DNA of 64,000 bases from Lepidostoma basale (Eukaryota > Arthropoda > Insecta > Trichoptera > Lepidostomatidae). The notes below the pieces were generated by a model. That model was not told where the DNA came from. It made no database searches and worked only from the letters and a program-made list of their open reading frames with translations. Of the stretch, positions 62,615 through 64,000 are shown one piece after another (positions within the stretch are counted from its first letter, which is position 1; every line of letters begins with the position of its first letter). The position numbers were made by a program, and so were the translations under genes. Where the stretch lies: assembly GCA_022606425.2 (NCBI GenBank), contig JAHDVF020000177.1:1488001-1552000 (forward strand), written 5' to 3'.

Positions 62615-62760
62615 CAAGATAGTTATTTGTTATTTGAAAGTTGTTAATTTCAAACTTTTTTTTCAAAGTAATAATGGTGTGAGTTGTAACCCAAATATTA
62701 TTTATAAATAACCACAAATAACTTAGTTAACACCACTATATTATGAGTATAATATATTCG

Positions 62761-62797
62761 TCTACATGTTTCGAAAGCAATGCTTTCATCTTCAGGA
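62761..62797 (-). ncRNA. Hammerhead-like ribozyme motif, left arm
   Basis: Minus strand: TC, CTGAAGA (62789-62795), extra T, helix II GAAAGC/GCTTTC with ATT loop, GAA (62770-62772), ACATGT, A17 (62763), GA. Helix I is 2 bp. Confidence 0.65.
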
Positions 62798-62819
62798 ACA
62801 ACAGTATACCTGAAGTATA

Positions 62820-62856
62820 TCCTGAAGATGAAAGCAGTGCTTTCGAAACATGTAGA
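62820..62856 (+). ncRNA. Hammerhead-like ribozyme motif, right arm
   Basis: TC, CTGAAGA (62822-62828), extra T, helix II GAAAGC/GCTTTC with AGT loop, GAA (62845-62847), ACATGT, A17 (62854), GA. Mirror of the left arm with one loop difference. Confidence 0.65.
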
Positions 62857-63129
62857 CAAATAAATATACTCATAATAAAGTGGTGTTAACTAAGTTATTT
62901 GTGCTTATTTATACTTATTGAATATGTCACCACAAAGTTTTAAACATATAGAAGATTATTTCTTCACAAAATTAAATATTATGTCTTTAACGAATGGTGT
63001 CCCTTAATTACCAGCTTTAGAATATTTGTTATTTATTTTTTCTTGGACAATAATGTAAAACTCCATATTAAATATAATAATTAATATGAATGTAAACGTC
63101 TGTTATCTACTAGGATATTTGATTATGCC

Positions 63130-63332
63130 TTACAAAGTTATAAATTTATTTTCGATATTATATTGATTCTCATGACATGTGATAGGTAGCCAATCTATCG
63201 CCATTTTATTGTCACGTTAATTCTACACCAGACCAAATACAGTGATACAATCCCATTGCCATCGCCGGGAATCGAACCCGGAACCTTCGGAATGAAAGTC
63301 AGAGCTCTTACCACTCTGCTACGAAGGTCGAC
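63130..63332 (-). mobile_element. SINE1, antisense copy
   Basis: Minus strand: CCTTCGTAGCAGAGTGGTAA (A box), AGGTTCCGGGTTCGATTCCC (B box), CAATGGGATTGTATCACTGT, TTTGGTCTGGTGTAGAATTA, AATGGCGATAGATTGGCTAC, GACATGTCATGAGAATCAA-like. The 3' end is truncated before GGGTTCAAGC. Confidence 0.85.
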
Positions 63333-63365
63333 TATTGAAACAATGAATACAAATGAAAAATACTA

Positions 63366-63532
63366 AAACCAAAGATTTCAATCAATGATATTAGAATTTA
63401 TTATACAATCTTCAATATGAGCAGAAAATAGCTCATTATTATGAAGAAGGTATCTGGTCGTGTCCAGGCTCGAACCCAAGTCCTCTGGATCAGAAGCCAA
63501 GCGTTCTATCCCCTAGACCTCCACCTAGAAGT
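63366..63532 (-). mobile_element. SINE2, antisense copy
   Basis: Minus strand: GGTGGAGGTCTAGGGGATAG (A box), GGACTTGGGTTCGAGCCTGG (B box), TACCTTCTTCATAATAATGA, TTTTCTGCTCATATTGAAGA, AATCTTTGG at the end. Only ~35 bp from the neighbouring SINE1. Confidence 0.85.
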
Positions 63533-63632
63533 CTATAATATTTTATAGAAATGATATGTTTCGCTTTGCTAAGGCAGTTGATAAAAATATATTAAAACTT
63601 CTAGAAAACGACGTTTTCATTAGTATTAATTG
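63533..63632. mobile_element. Foldback family X, partial
   Basis: ATGATATGTTTCGCTTTGCT, AAGGCAGTTGATAA and AAAACTTCTAGAAAACGACG, TTTTCATTAG are X blocks; only one arm is recognisable. Confidence 0.6.
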
Positions 63633-63889
63633 ATTCAATAGCACTTTTATTTATTTATGATAATATATAGTGTATTTCTACGATTGGCTAGTCAAGTATA
63701 CATATAAAAAAACTAATTGTGAATAATATAAAATTAGGAGCGAAACATAGGAGAGTCAGAATTCATCAGAGGAGAAGTCTTAAATATTTCATAAACACGT
63801 ATAAACTTTTTAGCGTAATTTTTTGTAGGCGGTTTGGACTTATTATTGAAAAGAAAGTTTAATATGAAAGTTTGAAGAAGTTCTCCCGC

Positions 63890-64000
63890 TAAGTATCCTG
63901 CACGTCCGTGGAAGTTCCTCTGGACGCGGCGGTGGCTGGGTTCGGGTGAATCTCCGCAGCCGCGAGAGTGCGCAGTGGCGCGCCGCGAGGGGAGGGGCGA
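63890..64000. other. GC-rich, CpG-rich window edge
   Basis: The composition changes sharply after ~63890 to dense G+C with many CpG (GGACGCGGCGGTGGCTGG, GTGGCGCGCCGCGAGGGG). Nothing else in the window looks like this. It could be a host promoter or first exon continuing past the window; no reading frame can be judged from ~110 bp. Confidence 0.5.

Larger units (their letters stand above)
62707..62904. mobile_element. Foldback with two intact hammerhead-like motifs
   Basis: Inverted arms CACAAATAACTTAGTTAACA, CCACT, AT.ATGAGTAT and complements. TTATTTATA flanks it (62698-62706; 62905-62913), a likely 9-bp target duplication. Both hairpins keep CTGAAGA and GAAACATGT. Confidence 0.8.

Overview
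The window looks like gene-poor, transposon-dense nuclear DNA from an arthropod, most likely an insect. It is AT-rich, has no long open reading frame, and contains tRNA-derived SINEs, many 5'-truncated non-LTR retrotransposons (LINEs), hAT-like and pogo-like DNA transposon remnants, and palindromic foldback elements. The LINE C-terminal types resemble those of moths and bugs, but I cannot fix the order from sequence alone. I find no convincing host protein-coding gene, no rRNA or true tRNA gene, and no CRISPR array. The last ~110 bases turn abruptly GC- and CpG-rich and may be the start of a host promoter or first exon.

The dominant repeat is one LINE lineage, called LINE-A here. More than 30 fragments occur on both strands, nearly all only the last 0.1-0.8 kb. 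They encode the end of a reverse transcriptase and its C-terminal domain (RWFGHMERM, RGRPRKTW). They end in a shared stretch (CTGCCTACCCCTCCGGGGAG), then GGCGTGATGGTTAG and a (TTAG)n or (TTG)n tail. At least ten other LINE families are present as 3' ends (families B, C, E, F, G, H/I, J, K, L, M). A ~650-bp non-coding element (N element) carries the LINE-A 3' tail on an unrelated body and has its own target-site duplications, as expected of a parasite of LINE-A.

The most interesting signal is a set of small foldback elements carrying hammerhead-ribozyme-like motifs: CTGANGA, a helix II, GAA, a short palindromic helix III, and a cleavage-site H. At least eleven copies keep an intact core (7.8, 8.2, 27.9, 37.9, 45.2 twice, 45.5, 48.4, 51.1, 62.8 twice kb) and about fifteen more are decayed. 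Nearly all share one extra A or T between core position A9 and helix II. Several carry clear 12-14 bp target duplications, so they are mobile. Hammerheads of this kind are known from Penelope-like retroelements and retrozymes, but no Penelope reverse transcriptase is visible here.

Layout: 0-6 kb, N elements, a foldback MITE, a hAT remnant and LINE-A pieces; 6-10 kb, LINE-C, the first ribozyme foldback and LINE-A; 10-19 kb, LINE-B, G, L, K, A, C and M with SINEs; 20-25 kb, SINEs, hAT-type elements and a 0.8-kb terminal-inverted-repeat element; 25-34 kb, RTE-like LINE-F, LINE-A and B, an inverted repeat pair, the longest reverse-transcriptase remnant and a pogo-like MITE; 34-42 kb, foldbacks, LINE-H and C, and a 2.6-kb palindrome filled with nested LINEs; 42-53 kb, LINE-A, the two best ribozyme foldbacks, SINEs and an N element; 53-64 kb, SINEs, a minisatellite, LINE-A, J and E fragments, MITEs and the GC-rich edge. 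The parts do not form a pathway; the history is one of repeated insertion, nesting and decay.
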